A DNA stretch of 64,000 nucleotides, taken from positions 186,001 through 250,000 of the forward strand of contig NZ_FOKW01000005.1 in NCBI RefSeq assembly GCF_900112205.1. The letters run 5' to 3'. Positions within the stretch are counted from its first letter, which is position 1; each line of letters begins with the position of its first letter. Made by a program: the position numbers and the translations under genes. The DNA comes from Natronobacterium haloterrestre. Lineage in GTDB: Archaea > Halobacteriota > Halobacteria > Halobacteriales > Natrialbaceae. Under the pieces are notes generated by a model. The model saw nothing but the letters and a program-made list of their open reading frames with translations. It was not told the origin of the DNA and made no database searches. This document shows, one piece after another, positions 1-8,705 of the stretch.

Positions 1-1
1 C

Positions 2-562
2 GAAGCCGACGCGAGCCGCGACGCCGACCCCGACGACCTGTTCGGGATGAGCACCGCCTACCTGACGATGGAGGCTGAACTCGGCTACGAGTCGGCCGAC
101 GTCGGCGCGCTCTGTTTCTCCGGCGTCGACTCCCACAGCTTCCGGGAAACCGTCGACGAGGTCGAAGCCATCCTCGAGGCCGGACAGGACGAGACCGGCA
201 CCGCGTTCTCGGTCTCCGAGGACGACCACGGCTACCACTGGGTCGTCCTCGAGGACGACGACCCCGAGGACCTGATCACGAGCATGCACTTCGCCGCGGA
301 CACGTTCATCGAGCACGGCTACGGCTCGCGACTGCTCGCGGCGGTCTTCGCCTACAGGGGCCGTGACGGCCCTGCCTACTGGATCTACTCGTTCCGCCGA
401 GGCGCGTACTACCCCTTCGCGCCTCGGTCCGGCCGGGAACGGGACTCCAGCGCGGAGTTCAAACTCGAGTCGGCGCTTGACGGCGAACTCGAGATCGAAC
501 GCGACAAGGAGTACTGGTACCCGCTGTGGCCGAGCGCGAGCGGGACGCATCCCTGGGAGTGA
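2..562 (+). CDS. pspAB: PspA-associated protein PspAB, 5'-truncated by window edge
   Basis: The frame is open from base 2, so the true start lies outside the window. The first visible residues (EADASRDADPDDLFGM) run into the conserved STAYLTMEAEL segment, and the protein ends in YWYPLWP...HPWE. From memory this matches the haloarchaeal PspAB family, about 190 residues, a soluble protein encoded near PspA-type membrane-stress proteins. No membrane segment or signal peptide is visible. Its molecular activity is unknown. The gene neighbour that would confirm the PspA link is outside the window. Confidence 0.8.
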   Translation, partial: EADASRDADPDDLFGMSTAYLTMEAELGYESADVGALCFSGVDSHSFRETVDEVEAILEAGQDETGTAFSVSEDDHGYHWVVLEDDDPEDLITSMHFAADTFIEHGYGSRLLAAVFAYRGRDGPAYWIYSFRRGAYYPFAPRSGRERDSSAEFKLESALDGELEIERDKEYWYPLWPSASGTHPWE

Positions 563-815
563 GAGGGAACCAAATTCTTTTGGAAGAGCTCGTATTACCC
601 TGGGACCGGAAGGAGGAAGTACGGCAGGACGCCGACGCCACATCATCATCGCTGCGCCATACACAGCGGTCTTCGGTGCCTGCCGGGTTTTCCCCCTTCC
701 GTTCCCCCTTCCGAACGACGTCCCCTCGAGCCCCGCGGCTCCGCAGTGGCCCGACGACCCCGTACGACGCCGGAGATCCGTTCCATTATACCGATCCGAC
801 GAGTAGCCCCGCGCA

Positions 816-2099
816 GTGACGACCTGGGACCAGCACAAGGGCGACGCGCACAATGCGGGCGTCCGTCGCGACCTCGAGGGACCGCTCCGGGTCGAGTCCG
901 CCTGGACCGCCGACCTCGCCGGGGCCGTCGGCTCGCCGGTTCTCGACCGCGAGGCCGTCTTCGTCGGCACCGAGCGCGGGAACTGGTACGCGCTCGAGCG
1001 CGAGAGCGGTCGTCGCCGGTGGGTCTTCGAGACGTCCGGCGGTCCGGCCGCGACGCCGGTCGTGGCGCGCAACCGGGTCTACGTCGCCACCGCGGACGGG
1101 ACCGTCCACGCGCTCGAGGCCGCGACCGGCGACGAAGCCTGGGCCGCGGCGCTGCCCGGCGCGGACTCGAGTTCGCTCACCGTCGCCGACGGGCGGCTGT
1201 ACGTCGGCCACACGGCGGGTGCGTCCGCGATCGCGCTCGCGCTCGAGAGCGGCGCCGGTAGCGTGCTCGAGGAGCCCGAAGACGGGACCGCCGAGCCGGG
1301 TGAGATCCGCTGGACTCACGAAACCGACGCGCCGGTCGTCGGCCGCCCGGCGGTAGGCGACGGGGACGACGGCCAAAACCGGTTCGGCGAGCCCGAAAAC
1401 GCGAACTCGCTCCCGGACCCGACCGCGGACCCGACCGCGGACCCGAGTTCGGGCACCGAACCCGACGTCGACCTCGAGACCGGGTTCGACACCGACTTCG
1501 ACCGCGGTTCGGCGGCGTCCCGCGTGTTCGTCGCCGACGAAGACGGGACCGTCCACGCGCTCGAGGCCGCGACCGGCGACGAAGAGTGGACCGCCCCGAC
1601 CGACGGGGTCGCGACCGGCGGGCCGACGGTCGCCGACGGGCTGGTCTACGTCGCCGGCGACGACGGCACGCTGCTCGCGCTGGACGCCGACTCCGGCCGG
1701 GCGTGGTTCTCCTACGACATCGATGCCGCCTTCACCGGTTCGGCGACGGTGCTGCCCGACGTGGATACGACGTTCGTCGGCGCGACCGACGGCTACCTCC
1801 ACGTCACCGACACGTCGTTCGGCCGGCGCAAACTGCGTGGCTGGCTCTTCTCGAAGAAGGGCGTCGAGTTGGACGGGCCAGTCCGCGGGAGCCCGGTCGT
1901 CGTCGGCGACGTCGTCTGTGTCGGCGACGAGACCGGCTCGCTGTACGGACTCGACACGGCCGACGACTGCACCCACCTCTGGCACTTCGACACCGGGACC
2001 GCCGTGACGGCGACCCCCGCGGTCGGCGACCGACAGCTGTTCGTCGGCACCGAGGACGGCCGCTTTCACTGCCTGACCTGGAGCGACGACGACCGGTGA
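816..2099 (+). CDS. PQQ-like (BamB-type) beta-propeller repeat protein
   Basis: The 427-residue acidic protein starts with GTG. It is built of repeated blades of the form VYVATxDGTVHALEAATGDExW, typical of PQQ-like/BamB propellers. Blades are visible around residues 25-150 and again from about 230 to the C-terminus. They are separated by a low-complexity linker (about 190-230) containing a DPTADPTADP repeat. No signal peptide is visible, so it may be cytoplasmic or use an unrecognised export route. It is flanked by pspAB and radA with no sign of an operon. The function is unknown; in other lineages such propellers bind quinone cofactors or scaffold other proteins. Confidence 0.85.
   Translation: MTTWDQHKGDAHNAGVRRDLEGPLRVESAWTADLAGAVGSPVLDREAVFVGTERGNWYALERESGRRRWVFETSGGPAATPVVARNRVYVATADGTVHALEAATGDEAWAAALPGADSSSLTVADGRLYVGHTAGASAIALALESGAGSVLEEPEDGTAEPGEIRWTHETDAPVVGRPAVGDGDDGQNRFGEPENANSLPDPTADPTADPSSGTEPDVDLETGFDTDFDRGSAASRVFVADEDGTVHALEAATGDEEWTAPTDGVATGGPTVADGLVYVAGDDGTLLALDADSGRAWFSYDIDAAFTGSATVLPDVDTTFVGATDGYLHVTDTSFGRRKLRGWLFSKKGVELDGPVRGSPVVVGDVVCVGDETGSLYGLDTADDCTHLWHFDTGTAVTATPAVGDRQLFVGTEDGRFHCLTWSDDDR
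1095..1584 (+). repeat. 43-bp perfect direct repeat inside the propeller gene
   Basis: Bases 1095-1137 and 1542-1584 are identical over 43 nt. Both encode DGTVHALEAATGDE in the same frame, one in the N-terminal and one in the C-terminal half of the protein. Identity at synonymous sites points to recent blade duplication or gene conversion. Confidence 0.9.
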
Positions 2100-2231
2100 C
2101 CGTAGTCAGCCCTGGACCCGAGCCCGGTCTCGACGACCGCCGATCCGCGCCTCTTCCTCCCTAAACCCGTTGACCGCCTCAGGACGATCAGCGCGCCCTC
2201 CGGCACTTTCACTTTCACTTCCCTGTTAACG

Positions 2232-2242
2232 AGGGTTTATGG
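2232..2242 (+). promoter_or_regulatory. TATA box of radA
   Basis: The sequence GGGTTTATGG lies 25-30 nt before the ATG at 2266. That is the spacing expected for a near-leaderless haloarchaeal transcript, and it supports the ATG at 2266 over the upstream in-frame ATG at 2239. Confidence 0.6.
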
Positions 2243-2265
2243 GGGGTCCGGCACAACGACGGAGT

Positions 2266-3297
2266 ATGCCCGAAGCAGATCTCGAGGAACTCCCCGGCGT
2301 CGGACCGGCAACAGCAGACAAACTCCAGGACGCAGGCTTCGACTCCTTCCAGAGTCTCGCCGTCGCCTCGCCCTCCGAACTGTCGAACACGGCCGACGTC
2401 GGCGAGTCCACCGCCGCGGACATCGTCAACGCCGCCCGCGACGCCGCCGACGTCGGCGGCTTCGAGACCGGTTCGACCGTACTCGAGCGGCGAAACAAGA
2501 TCGGCAAACTCTCCTGGCATATCGACGAGGTCGACGAACTCCTCGGCGGTGGGATCGAGACCCAGTCGATCACCGAAGTGTACGGCGAGTTCGGGTCCGG
2601 CAAGTCCCAGGTGACCCACCAGATGGCCGTCAACGTCCAGCTTCCCAAGGAGGTCGGCGGCCTCCACGGCAGCGCGATGTTCATCGACAGCGAGGACACG
2701 TTCCGTCCCGAGCGGATCGACGACATGGTTCGGGGTCTTCCGGACGACGTCATCGAGGCCACCCTCGAGGACCGCGACATCGAGGGGTCGGCCGACGACG
2801 AGGAAGCGCTCGACGAACTCGTCGACGCCATCCTCGAGAAGATCCACGTCGCGAAGGCGTTCAACTCCAACCACCAGATGCTGCTGGCCGAGAAGGCCCA
2901 GGAACTCGCGAGCGAACACGAGGACTCGGAGTACCCCATCCGCCTGCTCTGTGTCGACTCCCTGACGGCCCACTTCCGCGCCGAGTACGTCGGCCGTGGC
3001 GAACTCGCGGACCGCCAGCAGAAGCTCAACAAGCACCTCCACGACCTCGACAAGGTCGGCAACCTCTACAACGCGGCCGTGATCGTCACGAACCAGGTCG
3101 CCTCGAACCCCGACTCGTTCTTCGGCGACCCGACGCAGCCGATCGGGGGGAACATCCTCGGCCACAAGTCGACGTTCCGCATCTACCTGCGCAAGTCCAA
3201 GGGTGACAAGCGGATCGTCCGCCTGGTCGACGCACCGAACCTCGCCGACGGCGAGGCGGTCATGCGCGTCCAGGACGAGGGACTGAAGCCGGAGTAA
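2266..3297 (+). CDS. radA: DNA repair and recombination protein RadA
   Basis: The 343-residue archaeal recombinase (RecA/Rad51 family) forms filaments on single-stranded DNA and catalyses ATP-dependent strand exchange. An N-terminal helix-hairpin-helix domain (about 5-60, [12 protein letters not shown]) is followed by the ATPase core with Walker A GEFGSGKS at 107-114. The Walker B region (LLCVDS) and the DNA-binding loop region ([19 protein letters not shown], then [10 protein letters not shown]) follow. I start it at 2266 because [11 protein letters not shown] is the usual N-terminus and a TATA box sits 25-30 nt upstream. The length matches the family, with no intein. It appears to be transcribed alone. 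Confidence 0.98.
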   Translation: MPEADLEELPGVGPATADKLQDAGFDSFQSLAVASPSELSNTADVGESTAADIVNAARDAADVGGFETGSTVLERRNKIGKLSWHIDEVDELLGGGIETQSITEVYGEFGSGKSQVTHQMAVNVQLPKEVGGLHGSAMFIDSEDTFRPERIDDMVRGLPDDVIEATLEDRDIEGSADDEEALDELVDAILEKIHVAKAFNSNHQMLLAEKAQELASEHEDSEYPIRLLCVDSLTAHFRAEYVGRGELADRQQKLNKHLHDLDKVGNLYNAAVIVTNQVASNPDSFFGDPTQPIGGNILGHKSTFRIYLRKSKGDKRIVRLVDAPNLADGEAVMRVQDEGLKPE

Positions 3298-3325
3298 CGC
3301 GCCTCGAGGCGGAGGTTCACGGCCC

Positions 3326-3727
3326 TTACCGTTCGAGCGCGAGCCCCTCGAGCGCCGCCCGTCGTTTCTCGGCGACGCTTTCGATCCGCTCTTTCTTGTC
3401 CTCCGGATCCTCGAGCCCGTCGAGCCAGTAGAGCGCGCTATAGAAAGCCACGAGCCGGCCGATTTCCTCCTCCGCGAGCAGTCCGAGGTCGTCGGCCGCG
3501 GACTCGTAGATTACCGGCGGGTCGACTCGAGTCGTGACCCGCTCGTACCCTCCGTCCGCGATCAACTCGTCGAGGTGGTCGTAGGCCCGTAGCTCCTCGG
3601 CGAACGCGCGGCGAAGTCGACGGGTGGCGTCCCGCTCGCGTTTCCAGTAGAGCAGGTAGGAGCCGGTGGCGGTGGCGATTGCGCCGATGATCGCCCCCAG
3701 CACGAAGCCGATGGCGGTCTCGACCAT
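3326..3727 (-). CDS. Small single-pass membrane protein of unknown function
   Basis: The 133-residue protein has one N-terminal transmembrane helix (about residues 4-26, AIGFVLGAIIGAIATATGSYLL). A positively charged segment (YWKRERDATRRLRR) follows, then a soluble alpha-helical cytoplasmic tail. The charge pattern suggests the tail is inside the cell. I do not recognise a named family. It lies convergent to radA and downstream of sufU on the same strand, separated by about 110 nt. Confidence 0.65.
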   Translation of the reverse strand: MVETAIGFVLGAIIGAIATATGSYLLYWKRERDATRRLRRAFAEELRAYDHLDELIADGGYERVTTRVDPPVIYESAADDLGLLAEEEIGRLVAFYSALYWLDGLEDPEDKKERIESVAEKRRAALEGLALER

Positions 3728-3841
3728 GCACGGACGTGCGCCGCCACGGGGGTAAGCGTGTGCCCGGCGACGGCCGTCGAGCGGGGAGCACCGAAACGGA
3801 ACGGAAGAACAGCGAACGGCGGACCCGGGAGCCGACGTCGG

Positions 3842-4276
3842 CTAGTCCTCGGTCGTCGTCTTGTCGACGTCGAGTTCGCCCCGGTGGATCTCCGCGCCGT
3901 CCTGGGCGACCTTTTCCGCCAGGACGGCACACTTGACCCGCATCGGTGAGATGTCGACCCCGAGCATGTCGATGACGTCGTCACGGTCCATCTCGAGCAG
4001 TTCCTCGACGGTCTTGCCCTGGAGTTCCTTCGAGAGCATGCTCGCCGAGGCCTGGCTGATCGCACAGCCGTCGCCGGAGAAGGCGACCTGCTTGATGGTC
4101 TCCTCGTCGTCGCTTTCGCCGTCTTCCTCGAGTTTTACGTCGATCCGAATCTCGTCGCCGCACATCGGGTTCTCGCCGACGTGGGTGAAGGTGGGATCCT
4201 CGAGTTCCCCGTAGTTACGGGGGTTCTTGTAGTGGTCGAGGATCTGCTGTCGGTACATGTCCGAGCCCAGTCCCAT
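3842..4276 (-). CDS. sufU: Fe-S cluster assembly scaffold SufU/IscU-like
   Basis: The 144-residue protein is a SufU-type member of the IscU family. The conserved ligand residues are visible: Cys39 and Asp41 in NPMCGDE, Cys71 in GDGCAISQASAS, and Cys116 in RVKCAVLAEK. SufU proteins bind zinc or nascent clusters and accept sulfur from a SufS-type desulfurase; a sufS gene lies 1.8 kb away on the same strand (6035-7279). I choose the ATG at 4276, with an alternative Met at 4258. A much longer upstream in-frame extension has no coding character. A TATA-like CTTTTACA lies about 30 nt upstream. Confidence 0.92.
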   Translation of the reverse strand: MGLGSDMYRQQILDHYKNPRNYGELEDPTFTHVGENPMCGDEIRIDVKLEEDGESDDEETIKQVAFSGDGCAISQASASMLSKELQGKTVEELLEMDRDDVIDMLGVDISPMRVKCAVLAEKVAQDGAEIHRGELDVDKTTTED

Positions 4277-4301
4277 TGGTATCTGCGAATAGATCGGTGA
4301 G

Positions 4302-4311
4302 TTGTAAAAGG
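4302..4311 (-). promoter_or_regulatory. TATA box of sufU
   Basis: On the minus strand the sequence CCTTTTACAAC lies 27-34 nt before the start codon at 4276. This fits an archaeal TATA element for a leaderless or short-leader transcript. Confidence 0.5.
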
Positions 4312-4467
4312 GTTCCGGGGCCGGCGGCGTGCAGATACCGAAATCGGTTACGTCACCCTCTCTTCGATCGGGAGCGTACGAAAAACCGCAACGAGTGCTG
4401 TTGCTCGAGACGAAATCGGGAACCGGTTGTATCTCGGCGTGTGTCGAACGGTTGGTGGCCGATGCCG

Positions 4468-4716
4468 CTACGTCGACCCCTGGTCGGTCGGGGGGTTGAG
4501 GTAGCAGGCGTCGACGATGACGAGCACGCCGACGGTCGCAGCGACCAGCAGCGCCTGCGCCATCGAGAGGCTCGCCACGCCGGCGACGACCAGTGCAACC
4601 GCGAAAGCGACCGGCACGATTCCGAGCAACAGATCGTACCGGTCGGCCGCGGCGAGAACATCGACCAGGGCGTCGAACGGGTCCCGTTGGGGACGGCCGA
4701 TACGTTTCTCGTGCAT
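4468..4716 (-). CDS. Small two-helix membrane protein, unknown function
   Basis: The 82-residue protein has a charged N-terminus and two closely spaced hydrophobic helices (about 30-50 and 53-73, the second rich in Ala/Val). A GAGGTGAG sequence a few bases before the ATG is a plausible Shine-Dalgarno site, so this gene is probably translated from a leadered mRNA. No family is recognised. It sits between sufU and the HD-domain gene, all on the minus strand. Confidence 0.65.
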   Translation of the reverse strand: MHEKRIGRPQRDPFDALVDVLAAADRYDLLLGIVPVAFAVALVVAGVASLSMAQALLVAATVGVLVIVDACYLNPPTDQGST

Positions 4717-4805
4717 ACGTTCTCACCTCGGCGTCGCGTTCGTACGAACAGAAGCGGCAAAAACCTACCGCAAGTTTGTTGTTGTTTTACACGGTCGACC
4801 GGCGG

Positions 4806-5447
4806 TCATCGGTCGCCCCGGACCTCCGCGTCGAACCGGTCGACGTACTCCCGGACGAACGACGCGCGCTCGTCGGCGAGTTCGCGGCCGACGTCGGTGT
4901 ACATCCGGTCGGGCAGGTCGAGGATCTTCTCGTGGATGTGACCGTACTGGCTCTCGCCGTCCGAATCGGTCCCCGACGTGGCGTCCGGAACGGCGTCCGG
5001 CCCGTGGATCGGGGATCCCATCTCGCCGCCGTAGGAGAACACGCGGGCGATCCCGACCGCCCCGAGCGCATCGAGGTTGTCGGCGTCGGACAGCAGTTTC
5101 GCCTCGAGCGTCCCGGGTTCTGGATCGGTCGAGTACCGGTGTGCGGCGACGCAGTGCCGAACGCGGTCGACGACGTCGGGGTCGGCTCCCAGGTCCTCGA
5201 GGATCCGTTCGGCCTCGTTCGCCCCCCAGGCCCCGTGGTCGTCGATCTCGCCGCGATCCTCCTTCGACCGGCCGACGTCGTGGAGGAGGACGGCGAGTTT
5301 CAGGACGCGGTCGTCGACGTCGGCGGAAGAACGCCGTTCGACGAGCGTCTCCGCGAGGGTCTCCACGCGGCGCACGTGGGTCCAGTCGTGTGCGGGAGGA
5401 GCGTCTTCGAAGTACGGGCGGGCACGGCGTCTGACCTGCTCGAGCAT
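4806..5447 (-). CDS. HD-domain phosphohydrolase
   Basis: The 213-residue protein has the HD superfamily metal-binding residues: His24 (HDWTHV), His56-Asp57 (LLHDVGR) and a later Asp in DADNLDALG. HAAHRYS-like and GAVGIARVF segments are also typical of the YedJ/YpgQ-type single-domain HD hydrolases. Such enzymes cleave nucleotides or other phosphoesters, but the substrate cannot be told from sequence. A TATA-like element precedes the ATG by about 30 nt, so it is probably a separate transcription unit. Confidence 0.88.
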   Translation of the reverse strand: MLEQVRRRARPYFEDAPPAHDWTHVRRVETLAETLVERRSSADVDDRVLKLAVLLHDVGRSKEDRGEIDDHGAWGANEAERILEDLGADPDVVDRVRHCVAAHRYSTDPEPGTLEAKLLSDADNLDALGAVGIARVFSYGGEMGSPIHGPDAVPDATSGTDSDGESQYGHIHEKILDLPDRMYTDVGRELADERASFVREYVDRFDAEVRGDR

Positions 5448-5474
5448 GGCGACGGCGTGTTTCGCCGAACGAGG

Positions 5475-5482
5475 AATAAATG
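5475..5482 (-). promoter_or_regulatory. TATA box of the HD hydrolase gene
   Basis: On the minus strand CATTTATTCC lies 28-35 nt upstream of the start at 5447. Confidence 0.5.
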
Positions 5483-5520
5483 AACCGTTCCGTTTCGTTC
5501 CGATCCGTCCCGTCGTCGGT

Positions 5521-5955
5521 TCAGTCGTTCACCGACGCCGAGTCCCCGCGGTCGCCGGTGTCGGGCTCGTCGTCACGCTGGCGCTCGAGCCTTCGGTAGC
5601 CGTCGACCAGTTGCTCGGGGATCGCGCCTGCGTTCGCGTACAGCGAGTCGAAGACGACCGCGATCTCCTCGAACCGCGACCCTCGGGACGCCCGGAACGG
5701 TCTCCCCTCCCACCGGACGTAGTCCTCGCTCTCGAGCATCGGGAGGTGCGTATGCCGGAGTTGGACCTGCAGGTAGTCGTGGTCGACCGAAAGCCGAGGA
5801 TTTACCGCAGCTTCCGGCAACGGGACCGACTCCTCGTCGGAGACGTCCATGAGCGCGTCGACGAGCTGCCGACGCGGTTCCGCTGCGAGGGCCGTGAACG
5901 CACGGTTCCATCGGCGAACGACCCGTTCGGGGTCCCGCTCCCGGTCGAGAGACAT
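5521..5955 (-). CDS. Haloarchaeal winged-helix (DUF7344-like) regulator
   Basis: The 144-residue soluble protein has an N-terminal winged-helix pattern (AFTALAAEPRRQLVDALMD) and a wing-like segment ending QVQLRHTHLPMLESEDYVRW. This resembles the ArsR-like/DUF7344 regulators common in haloarchaea. The C-terminal half is helical and ends in an acidic tail. The target is unknown. A strong A/T-rich TATA element precedes the start. It lies between the HD hydrolase and sufS, all transcribed from the minus strand. Confidence 0.7.
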   Translation of the reverse strand: MSLDRERDPERVVRRWNRAFTALAAEPRRQLVDALMDVSDEESVPLPEAAVNPRLSVDHDYLQVQLRHTHLPMLESEDYVRWEGRPFRASRGSRFEEIAVVFDSLYANAGAIPEQLVDGYRRLERQRDDEPDTGDRGDSASVND

Positions 5956-5979
5956 ACCCGACTATGCCAGAAACACTGT

Positions 5980-5990
5980 AATAAAAATTA
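5980..5990 (-). promoter_or_regulatory. TATA box of the winged-helix gene
   Basis: On the minus strand CTAATTTTTATTAC lies 25-35 nt upstream of the ATG at 5955 and is the most A/T-rich spot in the vicinity. Confidence 0.6.
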
Positions 5991-6034
5991 GTGTAGGTAT
6001 GGGCCGTTCGACGAGCGTCGCCCGCTCCGCGGGC

Positions 6035-7279
6035 CTACGCGAACAGCTGCCGTGCGTCGTCCAGCGCCGCGACCAGCTTGTCGACCTCCTCGCGCGTGTT
6101 GTAGACGTAGAACGAGGCTCGCGTCGATGCCGGAACGCCGAGCTTGTCGTGCAGCGGCTGGGTGCAGTGGTCCCCCGCCCGGACCGCGACCGTGTGATCG
6201 TTCAGGATCGAGGTCAGGTCGTGGGCGTGCACGCCCTCGAGGTTGAAGCTGACGAGGCCGCCACGATCCGAACCGGCCTCGGGGCCGTAGATCTCGACGT
6301 CGCCCTCGGCGTCGAGGCGGTCGTAGGCGTAGGCAGCGAGTTCCTGCTCGTGGGCCCGGATACGGTCCATCCCGATGTCCTCGAGCCAGTCGACCGCCGC
6401 GTGGAGGCCGACCGCTTCCGCGATCGGGGGCGTCCCGGGTTCGAACTTCCAGGGGAGTTCACCCCAGGTCGACTCCTCGAAGGTGACCTTGCGGATCATG
6501 CCGCCGCCGTAGAGGTACGGCTCCATGTCCTCGAGCAGCTCCTGTTTGCCGTAGAGAACGCCGATCCCCGTGGGGCCGGCCATCTTGTGCCCCGAGAAGG
6601 CGTAGAAGTCGGCACCGATCTCTTCCACGTCGACCGGCCGGTTGGGGACGGCCTGTGCACCGTCGATGAAAGAGAGCGCGCCGTGTTCGTGGGCCAGATC
6701 GGTGAGTTCGCCCACCGGGTTGACGGTGCCGAGCGTGTTCGAGACGTGGACCGCCGAGACGATCTCGGTGTCGTCGGTGATCAGGTCGCGGGCATGGTCC
6801 ATGTCGAGCCGGCCCGAGTCGTCGATCCGGATGTACTTCACGTCCGCGCCGGTGCGCTTGCCGATCTGTTGCCAGGTCACAAGCGAGGCGTGGTGTTCCA
6901 TCTCCGTGAGGACGATCTCGTCGCCGGGCTCGAGTTCGTTCAGGCCCCAGGAGTAGGCGAGCAGGTTCTCGCTCTCGGTCGTGTTCTTGGTGAAGATGAC
7001 CTCCTCGCGGCCGTCCGCGTTGATGAACTCGGCAACGCGGTCGTGGGCCTCCTCGTAGGCGATCGAGGCCTCCTGGCTCAGGTGGTGGATCCCCCGGTGG
7101 ACGTTCGCGTTGTACTGACGGTAGTAGTCGCTCATCGCGTCGACGACCGGATCGGGCGTCTGGGTCGTCGCGGCGTTGTCGAGGTAGACGACCTGCTGGC
7201 CGTCGAACTCCCGCTGTAGGATGGGGAACTGCTGGCGGATCCCCTCGACGTCGAGCGACTCGAGGTCCTGGGAACTCAT
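6035..7279 (-). CDS. sufS: Cysteine desulfurase SufS
   Basis: The 414-residue PLP-dependent enzyme removes sulfur from L-cysteine for Fe-S cluster assembly. The PLP lysine is Lys232 in FSGHKMAGPTG. The persulfide cysteine is Cys372 in RAGDHCTQPLH. The N-terminal VYLDNAATTQTP motif and the full length fit group II (SufS/CsdA). I start at the ATG 7279 (MSSQDLESL), not the upstream Met at 7306. Its likely acceptor is the SufU-like protein encoded 1.8 kb downstream on the same strand. Confidence 0.97.
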   Translation of the reverse strand: MSSQDLESLDVEGIRQQFPILQREFDGQQVVYLDNAATTQTPDPVVDAMSDYYRQYNANVHRGIHHLSQEASIAYEEAHDRVAEFINADGREEVIFTKNTTESENLLAYSWGLNELEPGDEIVLTEMEHHASLVTWQQIGKRTGADVKYIRIDDSGRLDMDHARDLITDDTEIVSAVHVSNTLGTVNPVGELTDLAHEHGALSFIDGAQAVPNRPVDVEEIGADFYAFSGHKMAGPTGIGVLYGKQELLEDMEPYLYGGGMIRKVTFEESTWGELPWKFEPGTPPIAEAVGLHAAVDWLEDIGMDRIRAHEQELAAYAYDRLDAEGDVEIYGPEAGSDRGGLVSFNLEGVHAHDLTSILNDHTVAVRAGDHCTQPLHDKLGVPASTRASFYVYNTREEVDKLVAALDDARQLFA

Positions 7280-7392
7280 TACGTGACTAGCAAGTACCGC
7301 ACACAAAACACTCCTTCGGTTCCGCCGGATCCCGTCGCTATCGCGGACGGCTGACGGTGTAAGCCGGCCCCGAACGCAACAGTGGTCGAAAC

Positions 7393-7431
7393 CGATTTCG
7401 GTTTCTGTTTCGGTTTCGGTTTCTTCCTCGG
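7393..7431. repeat. Degenerate GGTTTC hexamer repeat
   Basis: About six imperfect copies of a (C/G)GTTTC unit lie in the 162-nt gap between sufS and the upstream minus-strand gene. It looks like slippage DNA, and no function is evident. Confidence 0.7.
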
Positions 7432-7441
7432 TCGTGGGCGA

Positions 7442-8344
7442 TCAGGCCGACACCTCGAGAATCCGCGCCCCACAGTCCTCGCAAGTGATCGCGTACACCT
7501 GGTGGGATCGACAGCAGGACTCGACCGTTTCCTCGTCGAGCGAGATCGACCCCTCACAGTCCGGACACCGGTCGACGAACGCCCGGAGCCCGCTCGCCAG
7601 TTGGCTCCGGTTCTCGAGCGCGAATCGATCCCAGTCCGGCAGTCGATCCTCGAGCACCCGGGCTCCGGCCAGGTCCGCGAGCGCGGCGGCCCCCGACTCC
7701 CACCGGGCGACCATACGGCCGTCGACGCGGGCGATCGCATGCTCGTCCGACTCCTCGAGGGCGAGGGAGTCGGGTTCGACTTCGAGGAAGCGCGCGACCT
7801 GTCGTTCGCGGTCGCCGTCCCGCAGTGCCTCGAGGTGGGCGTGCCAGTCCGTCTCGACGTCGTCCGTGAGACAGAGGTCGTCCTCGGGCCCGTCGCCGTC
7901 GAGTTCCTCGCAGGGGACGACGATCCCGTGCTCGCGGAACTGCCGTTCGGGATCGACAGGGTCGGGACCGTCGACGTCGTCCGGCGCGGCCGCGTCCTCG
8001 GCCCCGTCGTCGGCCTCGAGCGCCGTCCCGCCGGGTTCGGGGCCGGAGGCCGGCGCCTTGTCGAACTTCGCGAGCAGCCAGTCGGGGAAGTACCGCTTCG
8101 TCAGGGTCGGCGTCCCGGGAACCAGGTAACCCCGGAAGTAGATCGCGGCGAGCGAGACCGCGAGGACTGCGGGCGCTGCTGGAAGCGAGATGGCCGCGAC
8201 CCCGAGCGCGAGAACCGTGGCGATCGCGACGTTGACCGCCGTGCAGGGGACACACCGGTTTTCGCCCGTGTACTCGGGCTGGCGCAGTCGCTCGAGCGGA
8301 CTCGATTCGTTCGACCGGTCCCGGTTCGACCGTTCGGACTCCAT
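7442..8344 (-). CDS. Membrane protein with C-terminal zinc ribbon, unknown function
   Basis: The 300-residue protein has two N-terminal membrane helices (about residues 38-75), preceded by a CVPC motif in NRCVPCTAVN. A long acidic domain follows, and then a C-terminal zinc-ribbon-like pattern (CPDC...SCC...CEDCGARI). The start is set at the ATG 8344 (MESERS). No named family is recognised. The Cys pairs suggest a structural zinc site in the cytoplasmic tail. Confidence 0.7.
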   Translation of the reverse strand: MESERSNRDRSNESSPLERLRQPEYTGENRCVPCTAVNVAIATVLALGVAAISLPAAPAVLAVSLAAIYFRGYLVPGTPTLTKRYFPDWLLAKFDKAPASGPEPGGTALEADDGAEDAAAPDDVDGPDPVDPERQFREHGIVVPCEELDGDGPEDDLCLTDDVETDWHAHLEALRDGDRERQVARFLEVEPDSLALEESDEHAIARVDGRMVARWESGAAALADLAGARVLEDRLPDWDRFALENRSQLASGLRAFVDRCPDCEGSISLDEETVESCCRSHQVYAITCEDCGARILEVSA

Positions 8345-8409
8345 ACCCGGGGAGACCAGAGCGGGCGGCAAAAAGGTACGGCCCGTGACGTGTTCGACGC
8401 TCGCGGGCG

Positions 8410-8703
8410 TCAGTACAGCCGCAATAGCTGCGCGTGCAGCGTCGCCCCCACCTCGAGGACGTTCGCCTCGTCGACGAACCCCTCCTCGACGGCGAGTTCG
8501 ACCGAGCGGGTGCCGACGATGTTTGCCACGTCGGCCCGCGCGAGGCTGTCGACGACGGCGTCCTCGTCGACCTCGTCGCCCCCGTAGAACTCCTCGGTGA
8601 CGGTCAGCGAGACGGACTCGGACTCGAAGGTCTCGCCGAGTACCTCGGTGTCACAGACGGCGACGAGCAGCCCCTCCTGGGTCTCCCGTTCCTTGAGGAT
8701 CAT
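8410..8703 (-). CDS. DUF424 family protein
   Basis: The 97-residue protein matches the small archaeal DUF424 family, with an N-terminal MILKERETQEGLLVAVCD strand and a central NIVGTRSVELAVEEGFVD segment. The family is widely conserved in archaea and its function is unknown. Its start lies 2 nt downstream of the TPR gene stop on the same strand, so the two are very likely co-transcribed. Confidence 0.85.
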   Translation of the reverse strand: MILKERETQEGLLVAVCDTEVLGETFESESVSLTVTEEFYGGDEVDEDAVVDSLARADVANIVGTRSVELAVEEGFVDEANVLEVGATLHAQLLRLY

Positions 8704-8705
8704 CG

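Noticed and set aside
786-2069. A 427-residue open frame on the minus strand over the propeller gene
   Set aside because: It mirrors the real gene codon by codon, is rich in Arg/Gly/Val repeats typical of antisense GC-rich frames, and has no family resemblance.
4277-4726. An N-terminal extension of sufU of about 150 residues
   Set aside because: The extension overlaps the small membrane protein gene and the TATA box of sufU, and has no coding character.
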